Shown here: piece by piece, positions 6,842 to 14,216 of the stretch
How the letters are laid out: each line of letters opens with the position of its first letter
Position numbering within the stretch: position 1 is the stretch's first letter
Source: Actinomycetota bacterium
GTDB taxonomy: Bacteria; Actinomycetota; Acidimicrobiia; Acidimicrobiales; Ilumatobacteraceae
Reading direction: 5' to 3'
DNA: 19,453 nucleotides
NCBI GenBank assembly: GCA_009703975.1
Contig: WLFB01000002.1
Span: 1 to 19,453 of the forward strand
Program-made: the position numbers and the translations under genes
Notes under the pieces: generated by a model
The model's input: only the letters and a program-made list of their open reading frames with translations
Databases searched by the model: none
Told to the model about the DNA's origin: nothing

Positions 6842-8868
6842 TTCTGTTCTGGTTTTTCGCTTGACTTGATTGCTCCTGGCGATGGCTCAACTATTTGTGG
6901 TCGGCCCAAGCCCTGCTGCACAAGTTTTGCAACTGCTGCTCCGTCGATTGTTTCTTGTTCAAGCAGCGCTTGTGCAACAAGGTCTAACCCAGAGCGGTTT
7001 TTTTCAATCAGAACTTTTGCCCGATTTTCTTGTTCACGCAGAATCAGACCGATTTCAGAATCGATCATTCGTGCAGTTTCGTCTGAGTACTCGCGACCGC
7101 TAGTCATCAGATCTTCACCAAGAAACACTTGTTGCTGACCACTCCACGCCATTGGACCAACCGCATCGCTCATTCCCCATTCGCGAACCATGCGGCGCGC
7201 GATTGAAGTTGCTTGTTCAAGATCGTTGGCGGCCCCGCTATTGAGATGACCAAACACGATCATTTCTGCAACACGACCGCCCATTGCTTTGCAAATCATG
7301 TCTTGAAAGTATTCGCGCGAATACGTGTGGCGTTCTTCTGGAAGTGTCCAGGTGATTCCGAGGGCCATTCCACGAGGCAAAATTGTTACTTTATGTAGTG
7401 GATCGCTATTCGGCAAAACGGTTGCCAACACGGCATGCCCACCTTCGTGATAAGCCGTTGCGCGCTTTTCTTCGGCATTGAGAATCAGACTCTCTCGTCG
7501 AGCACCCATGATCACGCGATCTCGAGCATTTTCGAAATCGATGTGCTCAATTATTTTTGAACCGCGTCGCACAGCAAGCAGCGCCGCTTCATTAATTAGG
7601 TTTGCAAGATCTGCGCCGCTCATGCCGGGTGTTGCCTTGGCCATCGTTTCAAGAACGACATCAGAACCCATCCGTTTGCCTTTTGAATGAACATTGAGAA
7701 TCGCTAAACGCTCTTCGTATTCAGGCAATGGCATTGTTACCTGGCGGTCAAATCGACCAGGGCGAAGTAGTGCCGCATCTAAAATGTCAGGACGGTTAGT
7801 TGCCGCCATCACGATTACACCTTCGGTTGTTTCAAAACCATCCATCTCGGCAAGCAACTGATTTAGCGTTTGTTCGCGCTCGTCATGACCGCCACCAAGA
7901 CCTGCACCACGCTTGCGACCGATTGAATCGATCTCGTCAACGAAAATAATTGCTCGTCCCATTTTTCGTGCTTGTTGAAAAAGGTCGCGCACGCGGCTTG
8001 CGCCAACGCCAACGAACATCTCCATAAAGTCAGAACCCGTGACAGACAAAAAGCCAACACCGGCCTCACCAGCAACTGCTCGGGCAAACAAAGTTTTACC
8101 GGTGCCTGGAGGGCCAACTAACAGCACGCCCTTTGGCACTCGTGCGCCGATTTCTTTGAAGCTCTCAGGCATCTTTAAGAAATCGACAACTTCTTTAATC
8201 TCTTGCTTCACGCCGTCATACCCAGCAACGTCAGCAAAAGTTGTCGCTGGCTTATCTGCGTTGTAATTTTTTGCGCGACTGCGACCGATTGACATGATGC
8301 TGCCTGCTTGGCCCATTGCACGTCGTTGCATCCAGAAGAAAAAGCCCATGATCAGGATGAATGGCAGTAATAGCGGAATCAAATTCGTGAAAAAGTTGCC
8401 CTGCGGAGTTGAGTAGTCGTAATCGACACCCTTTTCTTTTAACAAAGTTTCGTCGCTGGCTGAAAGGGCGACCGCACCTGTCGTTGTGAATTCGCCCCCG
8501 TCTTTGAGCTTTCCACTGATCACGTTTGAAAGATTGTTGATCTCAATACTTGAAACTTGGTTTTCTTTGACTCGAACTAAGAACTCGGTGTAACTGAGCT
8601 TGACTGCTTGCGAAGCTGGCCAAATTCGAGGACCTGCGATAAGTAGAACAACAACGGCGACTATCGCCCATGTCGCCCAGCGTGGCATACCCGACTTCTC
8701 ACCATCTTTTTTCGGACCGGTCGAGTTGGGCGTTTTGTTGTTTGAATTTTTGCCCGAGCCAAAGTCGACGAACGAACCGAATTTGTTTTTAGATTTTTTC
8801 TGAGATGGATTTGGACGCTTTGAAGAAGAGGGCTTTGCTGGTGGTGGTGGCGGGGGAAGTTTGGTCAC
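6838..8868 (-). CDS. ftsH: FtsH ATP-dependent zinc metalloprotease
   Basis: FtsH degrades misfolded membrane proteins and selected cytosolic proteins as a membrane-bound hexamer. With GTG 8868 as start the protein has 676 residues. Features (this numbering) are: TM1 about 64-82, a small extracytoplasmic domain, TM2 about 162-180, the Walker A motif GPPGTGKT (252-259), Walker B IIFVDEID (307-314), the second region of homology with NRPDILD and RPGRFD (358-374), and the zinc-protease motif HEGGH (474-478). The M41 peptidase domain ends with a poorly conserved tail. The frame stays open upstream to GTG 8997 (719 residues), but the extra 43 residues include repeat-derived HETQHET and no family similarity, and a -10 box lies exactly where a leaderless transcript would begin at 8868. 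I therefore prefer 8868. About 60 residues precede TM1, with six consecutive prolines and a Ser/Lys/Asn-rich stretch, which is longer than in classical FtsH. It is convergent with the thioredoxin-like gene. Confidence 0.93.
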   Translation of the reverse strand: MTKLPPPPPPAKPSSSKRPNPSQKKSKNKFGSFVDFGSGKNSNNKTPNSTGPKKDGEKSGMPRWATWAIVAVVVLLIAGPRIWPASQAVKLSYTEFLVRVKENQVSSIEINNLSNVISGKLKDGGEFTTTGAVALSASDETLLKEKGVDYDYSTPQGNFFTNLIPLLLPFILIMGFFFWMQRRAMGQAGSIMSIGRSRAKNYNADKPATTFADVAGYDGVKQEIKEVVDFLKMPESFKEIGARVPKGVLLVGPPGTGKTLFARAVAGEAGVGFLSVTGSDFMEMFVGVGASRVRDLFQQARKMGRAIIFVDEIDSIGRKRGAGLGGGHDEREQTLNQLLAEMDGFETTEGVIVMAATNRPDILDAALLRPGRFDRQVTMPLPEYEERLAILNVHSKGKRMGSDVVLETMAKATPGMSGADLANLINEAALLAVRRGSKIIEHIDFENARDRVIMGARRESLILNAEEKRATAYHEGGHAVLATVLPNSDPLHKVTILPRGMALGITWTLPEERHTYSREYFQDMICKAMGGRVAEMIVFGHLNSGAANDLEQATSIARRMVREWGMSDAVGPMAWSGQQQVFLGEDLMTSGREYSDETARMIDSEIGLILREQENRAKVLIEKNRSGLDLVAQALLEQETIDGAAVAKLVQQGLGRPQIVEPSPGAIKSSEKPEQN

Positions 8869-8875
8869 GGAAGTA

Positions 8876-8881
8876 ATGATA
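8876..8881 (-). promoter_or_regulatory. Putative -10 box for a leaderless ftsH transcript
   Basis: Minus-strand TATCAT (8881-8876) lies 7 bases before the GTG at 8868. That is the distance expected if transcription starts at or next to the start codon. No ribosome binding site precedes that GTG. A matching -35 hexamer is not convincing (TGCTCG at the 17-base distance). Confidence 0.35.
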
Positions 8882-8915
8882 CGACCAGCCTGTATCACCG
8901 AGCACAGCCAAGTCT

Positions 8916-8930
8916 CTAACCGACCGTTAG
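8916..8930. promoter_or_regulatory. Short inverted repeat, possible operator
   Basis: CTAAC (8916-8920), five bases, GTTAG (8926-8930) form a perfect 5-base dyad in the gap between ftsH and the divergent DUF3499 gene. It abuts the 12-base direct repeats. It is long enough for a regulator half-site pair but could be chance. Confidence 0.2.
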
Positions 8931-8965
8931 TTTCGTGCTGTGTTTCGTGCTGTGTTTCGCAGTGT
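8930..8965. repeat. Three tandem 12-base repeats upstream of ftsH
   Basis: GTTTCGTGCTGT occurs twice exactly (8930-8941, 8942-8953), and a third copy with three changes follows (8954-8965, GTTTCGCAGTGT). The repeats lie in the divergent gap between ftsH and DUF3499. They may be an iterated regulator site or a slippage product. If ftsH started at 8997 they would encode the HETQHET segment. Confidence 0.65.
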
Positions 8966-9030
8966 GTCGGAAAACTTGCTGTCGTTAGGTAATCCACCGT
9001 GACTGCACGTCAATGAATTACCTTATATAT

Positions 9031-9261
9031 ATGGCTCGACGATGTTCTCGTTCTACTTGTAACGAAGTCGCGACGATTACTTTGACTTATCAATACAGTC
9101 GTGCCTTGATTTGGGTGGATGATTTAACGCAGGATCGTGACCCGCATGCCTACGACTTGTGCGAGCGACACGGCACACGAATCAGCGCACCGTCTGGTTG
9201 GCGTCTTGAAGATCGTCGAAGTCGCTTTCAAGTTGCGACACCAAACCGCCTAGCGGGATGA
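9031..9261 (+). CDS. DUF3499-family small zinc-ribbon-like protein
   Basis: This 76-residue protein opens with MARRCSRSTC and ends with a DLCERHGTR motif followed by a short basic tail. The C5-x4-C10 and C-x2-H (about residues 45-48) pairs could bind one zinc ion. This is the DUF3499 signature as I remember it; the family is restricted to Actinobacteria, sits near manB, and its function is unknown. The start is placed at ATG 9031 because family members begin just before the first CSR motif. An upstream in-frame ATG (9013) would add MNYLIY, which has no family support. No ribosome binding site is seen; a TACCTT at 9019-9024 would allow a leaderless start at 9031. The stop overlaps the next start as ATGA (9258-9261), so the CPBP protease gene is coupled to it. 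Confidence 0.82.
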   Translation: MARRCSRSTCNEVATITLTYQYSRALIWVDDLTQDRDPHAYDLCERHGTRISAPSGWRLEDRRSRFQVATPNRLAG

Positions 9262-10037
9262 GTCAGTCTCCATGGGCTCCGCCCTATGGGCAAGAGCCGT
9301 TGAGTGGACACGATCAACAAAGCAAGCTAGTCACGAAAAAGTACTCGGTCCGTGCAATTCTTGGCATCTGGACAGCAAGTTATGCAATTGCAATTCTGTT
9401 GACAACTCTTGCATTGGCGTCGTCTGGCAACCTTGCTGACAAAGTTGGTGACAAAATTGCTGAACCGAATTGGCTTGTGGGTGTCTCTGCAGTTTTCTTG
9501 TGGGGGTCGTTTACTATCGCTTTGAGTATTGCCTCTCGACGCCTTGGTAGTGACAATTTTGTCAAAGATTATTTCTTGAGCTTTCGATTAATTGATTTAT
9601 TGGGAATTCCAATAGGTGTGTTAAGTCAAGTAGTTCTCGTCGGACTAGTGACCTGGCCATTTCGTGTTTTGTTTCCAGAAAAATTTGATCCAGAAAATGT
9701 TGAGAAGCGAGCCCGTGATCTTTTTGATAATGCCCAGGGCATCTGGCTAGTCGTTCTTGTAATTGTCGTCGTATTTGGCGCACCAATCATCGAAGAATTG
9801 GTATATCGAGGATTAATCCAAGGACATTTGCGTGGGTCGATCAATGAAATCGCGGCGCTTTTTATAACTGCGGTTTGGTTTGCTGGTATTCATTTGCAAA
9901 TTGTCGAGTTTCCGGGCTTACTGGCATTTGCAATTGTGCTCGGCAGTTGTTTTCATTTTACAAAAAGGCTAGGTATGTCAGTTGTTGCGCACGTTGCGTT
10001 TAATGCAACAGGGTTGATCCTCGTCGCATTGCTTTAA
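9258..10037 (+). CDS. CPBP (Rce1/CAAX-type) intramembrane protease
   Basis: This 259-residue multi-pass membrane protein carries the ABI/CPBP glutamic protease motifs in order: EELVYR (residues 179-184, the EExxxR motif), H212 in FAGIH, and HVAFN (245-249, HxxxN). About seven hydrophobic segments can be read (33-53, 73-90, 113-131, 162-176, 198-211, 221-233, 241-258). The first 30 residues are polar and Pro/Gln-rich, probably cytoplasmic. Known relatives cleave near prenylated or bacteriocin-type substrates or act in immunity; the substrate here cannot be told. It overlaps the DUF3499 gene by 4 bases. A gap of 53 bases separates it from the next gene. All expected catalytic residues are present, so it is probably active. 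Confidence 0.88.
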   Translation: MSQSPWAPPYGQEPLSGHDQQSKLVTKKYSVRAILGIWTASYAIAILLTTLALASSGNLADKVGDKIAEPNWLVGVSAVFLWGSFTIALSIASRRLGSDNFVKDYFLSFRLIDLLGIPIGVLSQVVLVGLVTWPFRVLFPEKFDPENVEKRARDLFDNAQGIWLVVLVIVVVFGAPIIEELVYRGLIQGHLRGSINEIAALFITAVWFAGIHLQIVEFPGLLAFAIVLGSCFHFTKRLGMSVVAHVAFNATGLILVALL

Positions 10038-10068
10038 AAACTAGTGCTATAAAACTAGCGCTCTAAAA
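10037..10068 (+). promoter_or_regulatory. 14-base-spaced direct repeat with an extended -10 box
   Basis: AAAACTAGTGCT (10037-10048) and AAAACTAGCGCT (10051-10062) differ by one base and start 14 bases apart; CTAAAA follows. Between them, TGCTATAAA (10045-10053) matches an extended -10 box (TGnTATAAT). It would start transcription near 10060, ahead of the 10091 gene. Either a promoter, a regulator site or both; no -35 hexamer was found. Confidence 0.35.
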
Positions 10069-10090
10069 GAAATAGTAGAGTTTTCAAGTA

Positions 10091-12502
10091 ATGAAGATTA
10101 AGAGCGTCGCTAATTGGAGCCCTCAGCAGGTTATTTCGGCGTTAATTGTCGGTGGGTCGACCTTGATGCTGTTCTTGACATTGCAGCCAGAATTAATTTT
10201 TTCAAACAACACACCAACGGGCGGCGACATGGGCGCCCATGTTTATGGTCCCGCATTTTTGCGAGATTTCATGTTGCCGCACTTTCGTCTAAATGGATGG
10301 AGTAACGACTGGTACGCGGGCTTTCCGATGTATCGGTTCTACATGTTGATTCCGGCTTTATTGGTACTTGTTATTGATCTAATCGCACCTTATGGAATAG
10401 CTCTGAAAATTATTGCGGTAATCGGCATTTTGACATTGCCCGTCTGCACATGGCTATTTGGAAAGTTTTCTCGATTGCTATTTCCAATCCCAGAGATTCT
10501 GACTTTGGCTTCGGTTGTTTTCTTGTATGACGAAAGTTTTACGATCTACGGCGGGAACATTGCGTCAACAATGGCTGGCGAATTTTCTTTCTCGATATCG
10601 CTATCGCTCGCAGTGCTGACATTTGGATTGTTTATTCGAACACTCAACGAAGGTCGAGGTCACATGATCACGGCTTGCGTGCTGGCGTTGAGCGCACTTT
10701 CTCACGGAATCGTTTTGCTTTTTGTTTTTGGTGGCGTCGCACTGATTGCAATTTTATGGCAGGCGTTAAATACTGGTCGCCGAATTTTGAATTCGGCAAG
10801 TTTGATTATTGGTACGGCAATTTTGCTGTCTGCGTTTTGGGTAGTCCCATTTTTGACGAGTCATGCATTTATGACTGATATGAAATACGAACCTCGTCCG
10901 AGTGGCACAGCCGACTCGTTTTGGAAGATGTTTTTCCCATTGCCGCTTTACTGGAATATTTTTATCACACTGTTTGCAATCATCGGATTCATCGCTTGCA
11001 TTTTGCGACGCAATCGAGTTGGCATTTGGATAGGTGTTTATTGCGTAGCACTCGTAGTCGGTGTTTTTGTAAGTCGTGGCGGTCTACCAATAATCGGAAT
11101 GTTATGGAACCCAAGACTGTTGCCGTTTCTTTTTTTGCTTCGCTACATGCTGATGATGATCGGACTGTATGAACTCGTCGTCGGTCTATGGCGTGTCTTT
11201 GGGCTTCTGCGAGTTGCCAAAAATGCACTCGCTCAAGAAAGTTATGAATCATTGAAGCCAGTTGTCTCGTTGCGAAATACTGCTCAGTTCAATTTATGGT
11301 GGGCAACCGCAATGGCGATATTCGTGGTCGGCGTAATTGGTTTTCGATTTCAAGAACTTCCGTTCGGAAAACTTGTTTCAGATTCTGCTGGGGCAATGCA
11401 ATACAAGTGGGGACCGATATCAACTAAAGCGTCAAACGACGGATTTGTCGACGGGTGGGCACGATGGAACTTCACTGGCTACGAAGGCAAGAGTGCCTAC
11501 GCCGAATATCACGACCTCGTTGAAACGATGAAGTCACTAGGCAACGACACCGCGCACGGTTGTGGTCGCGCACTTTGGGAGAGCAGTGGAGAATTAAATA
11601 AATACGGCACGACGATGTCATTAATGTTGTTGCCGCACTGGACAAAAGGTTGCATCGGCTCGATGGAAGGTTTGAATTTCGAAGCGTCAGGCACGACCCC
11701 ATATCACTTCATTACTTCGGCAGCGATGTCAAAGCAAAGCAGCAACCCTGTTCGCGAGCTGCGTTACGACAATAATGACGCTGGTCTCGGTGTTCGATAT
11801 ATGCAAGAACTTGGTGTCAAGTATTTTTTGGCATTTACTAAAGAAGCGATTGCTCAAGCCAACTTGCAAGCAGCACTTGTTGAAGTGAAACGAAGTGGAC
11901 CGTGGGTTATCTATCAAGTTGGCAATAGCGAATTGGTTGTGCCACTCAAAGCGCAACCAGTGATCGTCAATAGTCGCACTGGTGATGCAAAAGAACGTTG
12001 GTTAGAAATTGGAACAAGTTGGTTTCAGCATCCTGAAGATTGGTCAGCGGTGCCAGTCGAAAAAGGACTAGACACTTGGCAACAAGTTGATGTGGCGGTA
12101 GATCTGAGTCGTCGTGACGGCGAGCCGGGTTTATCAAGTCGACGAGTAGATATTGTCACCCCGACTCAAGCAATAAACATTGTCGAGACAAAACCAACAA
12201 AAGTTACAAACCTTGTTCTTGAAGATTCGGCGATTTCATTTAGCGTTGACCAGATCGGTCAACCAATTCTTGTGCGGATGAGTTACTTTCCGAATTGGAA
12301 AGTTTCCGGTGCAAAAGGACCATTTCGTGTTGCACCCAACATGATGGTTGTAGTGCCAACGAAGTTAGATGTTCGTTTGCATTATGGCTATACGAAGTTG
12401 GATATTTTTGCCTACGTATTAACGGCAATCGGTATCGCAGTTATGTTCATGCGATGGAGACGTCGATTTAACGCACGAATTATTGAGGCTGCAATCAACT
12501 AG
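10091..12502 (+). CDS. Large GT-C-like membrane protein (6-pyruvoyl-tetrahydropterin-synthase-related/YfhO-like)
   Basis: This 803-residue protein has a first membrane helix (15-33), then an extracytoplasmic loop with GGDMGAH (44-50) and WYAGFP (74-79). It continues with about ten further helices to residue 418, an extracytoplasmic domain (about 420-768), and a final helix (771-787) ending in the basic tail RWRRRF. The acidic residue in the first loop (D46) and the overall topology resemble GT-C glycosyltransferases that use polyprenyl-phosphate sugars. The pattern GGD...WYAGFPxYxFY matches what I remember as the 'PTPS-related membrane' family (Pfam PF10131), whose name does not imply pterin chemistry. 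The conserved SYFPNW region (731-736) near the end is typical of YfhO-like proteins. C491 and C521 are the only cysteines in the exported part and may pair. Function is inferred as sugar transfer on the outer face. A GT2 fusion of similar design lies at 1625-4879, and phosphomannomutase follows 11 bases downstream. Confidence 0.7.
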   Translation: MKIKSVANWSPQQVISALIVGGSTLMLFLTLQPELIFSNNTPTGGDMGAHVYGPAFLRDFMLPHFRLNGWSNDWYAGFPMYRFYMLIPALLVLVIDLIAPYGIALKIIAVIGILTLPVCTWLFGKFSRLLFPIPEILTLASVVFLYDESFTIYGGNIASTMAGEFSFSISLSLAVLTFGLFIRTLNEGRGHMITACVLALSALSHGIVLLFVFGGVALIAILWQALNTGRRILNSASLIIGTAILLSAFWVVPFLTSHAFMTDMKYEPRPSGTADSFWKMFFPLPLYWNIFITLFAIIGFIACILRRNRVGIWIGVYCVALVVGVFVSRGGLPIIGMLWNPRLLPFLFLLRYMLMMIGLYELVVGLWRVFGLLRVAKNALAQESYESLKPVVSLRNTAQFNLWWATAMAIFVVGVIGFRFQELPFGKLVSDSAGAMQYKWGPISTKASNDGFVDGWARWNFTGYEGKSAYAEYHDLVETMKSLGNDTAHGCGRALWESSGELNKYGTTMSLMLLPHWTKGCIGSMEGLNFEASGTTPYHFITSAAMSKQSSNPVRELRYDNNDAGLGVRYMQELGVKYFLAFTKEAIAQANLQAALVEVKRSGPWVIYQVGNSELVVPLKAQPVIVNSRTGDAKERWLEIGTSWFQHPEDWSAVPVEKGLDTWQQVDVAVDLSRRDGEPGLSSRRVDIVTPTQAINIVETKPTKVTNLVLEDSAISFSVDQIGQPILVRMSYFPNWKVSGAKGPFRVAPNMMVVVPTKLDVRLHYGYTKLDIFAYVLTAIGIAVMFMRWRRRFNARIIEAAIN

Positions 12503-12513
12503 CATTTCAAGTC

Positions 12514-13866
12514 GTGTCAAACTTAGAAGCAATCGTCAAGGCTTATGACATTCGGGGCACCGTGCCTGATCAGCTAGATGTAACTTTGACTCACGCGCTT
12601 GGGGTGGCGTTTGCAAAATTTTCTGAGGCGAAGATGATCGTCGTCGCACACGACATGCGTCCGAGTGGCCCAGACCTAGTTGAGGCATTTCAGAGAGGGT
12701 TAACTGAGCAAGGTGTTGATGTAATTAATCTTGGTCTGGCAAGTACTGACTTGCTTTATTTCGCATCAGGAGTTCTTGACGCACCTGGCGCGATGTTTAC
12801 CGCATCACATAATCCGGCACAATATAACGGCATCAAGTGTTGCCTTTCGGGTGCGCGATCTATTGGTATCGATAATGGATTGCGTGAAATGAAGGCGATC
12901 GCTCAGGACGTTTTAGATGGCAAAGGACCGGCAGTCGCAAAAAAACTGGGTGAAGTGTCTCATAAAAATATGCTTGCAGAATTTGTTGATCATGTCGTGA
13001 GTTTCATTGACACGAAGTCACTTCGCAAATTAAAGATCGTCGCTGACACCGCTAATGGAATGGGTGGACTTGTTGCCCCGGCAGTGTTTGATCGCCTCAG
13101 CGAATTTGAACTTGAAGTGATGTACGGCGAACTCGACGGCACATTTCCTAATCATCCTGCCGACCCAATTCAGCCAGCCAACCAGCGTGACCTTCAGGCG
13201 CGTGTGATCTCAGGCAAGTTTGATGTGGGTTTGGCATTTGACGGCGATGCCGACCGCGTTTTTTTGGTCGATGAATTAGGTAACAGTGTCTCGGGCAGTA
13301 CTACCACAGCGTTGTTGGCTTCGGTTTTTTTGCGTGAAAACCCAAACGCAACAATTCTGTACAACCTAATTTGTTCACGAATCGTGCCTGAGACGATTAC
13401 CGAAATGGGTGGCAAACCGATTCGAACCAAAAATGGCCATAGTTATATGAAACAAGTGATGGCTCAAACGGGCGCGGTTTTTGCAGGCGAACATTCGGGT
13501 CATTATTACTTTGCTGATAACTTCCGAGCAGACAGCGGTCTGATTGCGACAATGGTTGTACTTGGTGAAATGAGTCGAACAGGTAAAACGTTGTCTGAGT
13601 TGCGAGCACCATTCGAGAAGTATGCGGGTAGTGGCGAAATCAATACGCAAGTCAAAGACATTGCGGTAGTTATAGAACGCGTGACCAAGCAATTCGCGTC
13701 TTATCCACAAGATCATCTCGATGGGCTGACGGTTGATTGCGGATCATGGTGGTTTAATGTGCGGCCTTCAAACACAGAGCCGTTGTTGCGATTGAATCTT
13801 GAGGCTGCGACCCGTGAAGAGTGTGACGAACATGTCGCCGAGTTATTGATGTTGATCACGGCATAA
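12514..13866 (+). CDS. manB: Phosphomannomutase/phosphoglucomutase
   Basis: This enzyme interconverts hexose 6-phosphate and hexose 1-phosphate, feeding GDP-mannose or UDP-glucose synthesis for envelope glycans. All four alpha-D-phosphohexomutase signatures are present: the N-terminal AYDIRG (10-15), the phosphoserine loop TASHN (96-100, S98), the magnesium loop DGDADR (243-248), the sugar-binding GEHSGH (325-330), and the phosphate-binding RPSNTEP (417-423). The 450-residue length is normal. The GTG start at 12514 is 11 bases after the previous stop with no clear ribosome binding site, so translation is probably coupled or leaderless. Sugar preference (mannose or glucose) cannot be decided from these motifs; the actinobacterial context favours ManB. 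Trm112-like follows after 26 bases. Confidence 0.93.
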   Translation: MSNLEAIVKAYDIRGTVPDQLDVTLTHALGVAFAKFSEAKMIVVAHDMRPSGPDLVEAFQRGLTEQGVDVINLGLASTDLLYFASGVLDAPGAMFTASHNPAQYNGIKCCLSGARSIGIDNGLREMKAIAQDVLDGKGPAVAKKLGEVSHKNMLAEFVDHVVSFIDTKSLRKLKIVADTANGMGGLVAPAVFDRLSEFELEVMYGELDGTFPNHPADPIQPANQRDLQARVISGKFDVGLAFDGDADRVFLVDELGNSVSGSTTTALLASVFLRENPNATILYNLICSRIVPETITEMGGKPIRTKNGHSYMKQVMAQTGAVFAGEHSGHYYFADNFRADSGLIATMVVLGEMSRTGKTLSELRAPFEKYAGSGEINTQVKDIAVVIERVTKQFASYPQDHLDGLTVDCGSWWFNVRPSNTEPLLRLNLEAATREECDEHVAELLMLITA

Positions 13867-13892
13867 GTGCCGTAAGTGTTATTGTCTTAGCC

Positions 13893-14138
13893 GTGAGTAT
13901 CAGTGAATTTTCGTTGAATCCTCGGTTGCTTGAGATTCTGGCGTGTCCGAAAGATAAAGGAAGTTTGATCTATTACGAGGATGAACAGTGTCTCTATAAT
14001 CCGCGCTTGCAGATGCGTTACGAAATTGTTAAAGGCATTCCGGTAATGCTGATTGATCGAGCAAAAACTGTGAATCAACTTGAGCATGAGCGACTCGCAG
14101 ACAAGGCTAAGCAACTTGGTCTTAAGCCAACTTTCTAA
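13893..14138 (+). CDS. Trm112-like small protein
   Basis: This 81-residue protein has the Trm112/YcaR-type fold: LLEILACP (12-19), DKGSL (21-25), LYNPRL (34-39) and KGIPVMLIDRA (47-57). Family proteins are small zinc-ribbon-like partners, best known in eukaryotes and archaea as activators of SAM-dependent methyltransferases. Only C18 and C33 remain of the four possible zinc cysteines, as is common in bacterial members, so zinc binding is doubtful. The partner here is unknown. The start GTG 13893 is 26 bases after manB, with no clear ribosome binding site. The next gene encodes AhcY, which removes the SAH product of methyltransferases, so a methylation link is plausible. Confidence 0.85.
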   Translation: MSISEFSLNPRLLEILACPKDKGSLIYYEDEQCLYNPRLQMRYEIVKGIPVMLIDRAKTVNQLEHERLADKAKQLGLKPTF

Positions 14139-14216
14139 TCAATAGAAGTTAAAACAACAATAACTAATTACATAACAAAACAAAACAAAAATAAAACAAA
14201 ATAAACTGGAGTAAAA
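14139..14216 (+). promoter_or_regulatory. G-free A/C-rich ahcY leader with strong ribosome binding site
   Basis: The gap before ahcY contains no G from 14149 to 14207 (59 bases) and is very A-rich, with repeated ACAAA units. GGAG (14208-14211) lies 5 bases before ATG 14217. Such a leader would be unstructured and favour ribosome loading. A SAH riboswitch, found ahead of ahcY in some bacteria, needs G-C helices and can be excluded here. No clear promoter hexamers are seen. Confidence 0.6.

Noticed and set aside
8930-8965. CRISPR array
   Set aside because: Only three 12-base units without spacers between them; no cas genes in the window.
8869-8997. Upstream extension of ftsH to GTG 8997 (719 residues)
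   Set aside because: The extra 43 residues are unlike FtsH and mostly come from the tandem repeats and promoter region. A -10 box at leaderless distance from GTG 8868 supports the shorter form. The longer start is not excluded.
9013-9030. Earlier ATG for the DUF3499 gene
   Set aside because: It would add six residues with no family counterpart; members begin directly at the Arg/Cys-rich motif.
10037-10068. Insertion-sequence target duplication
   Set aside because: The two 12-base copies are only 14 bases apart, with no transposase remnant between or near them.
14139-14216. SAH riboswitch ahead of ahcY
   Set aside because: The leader has no G over 59 bases, so the required G-C helices and pseudoknot cannot form.
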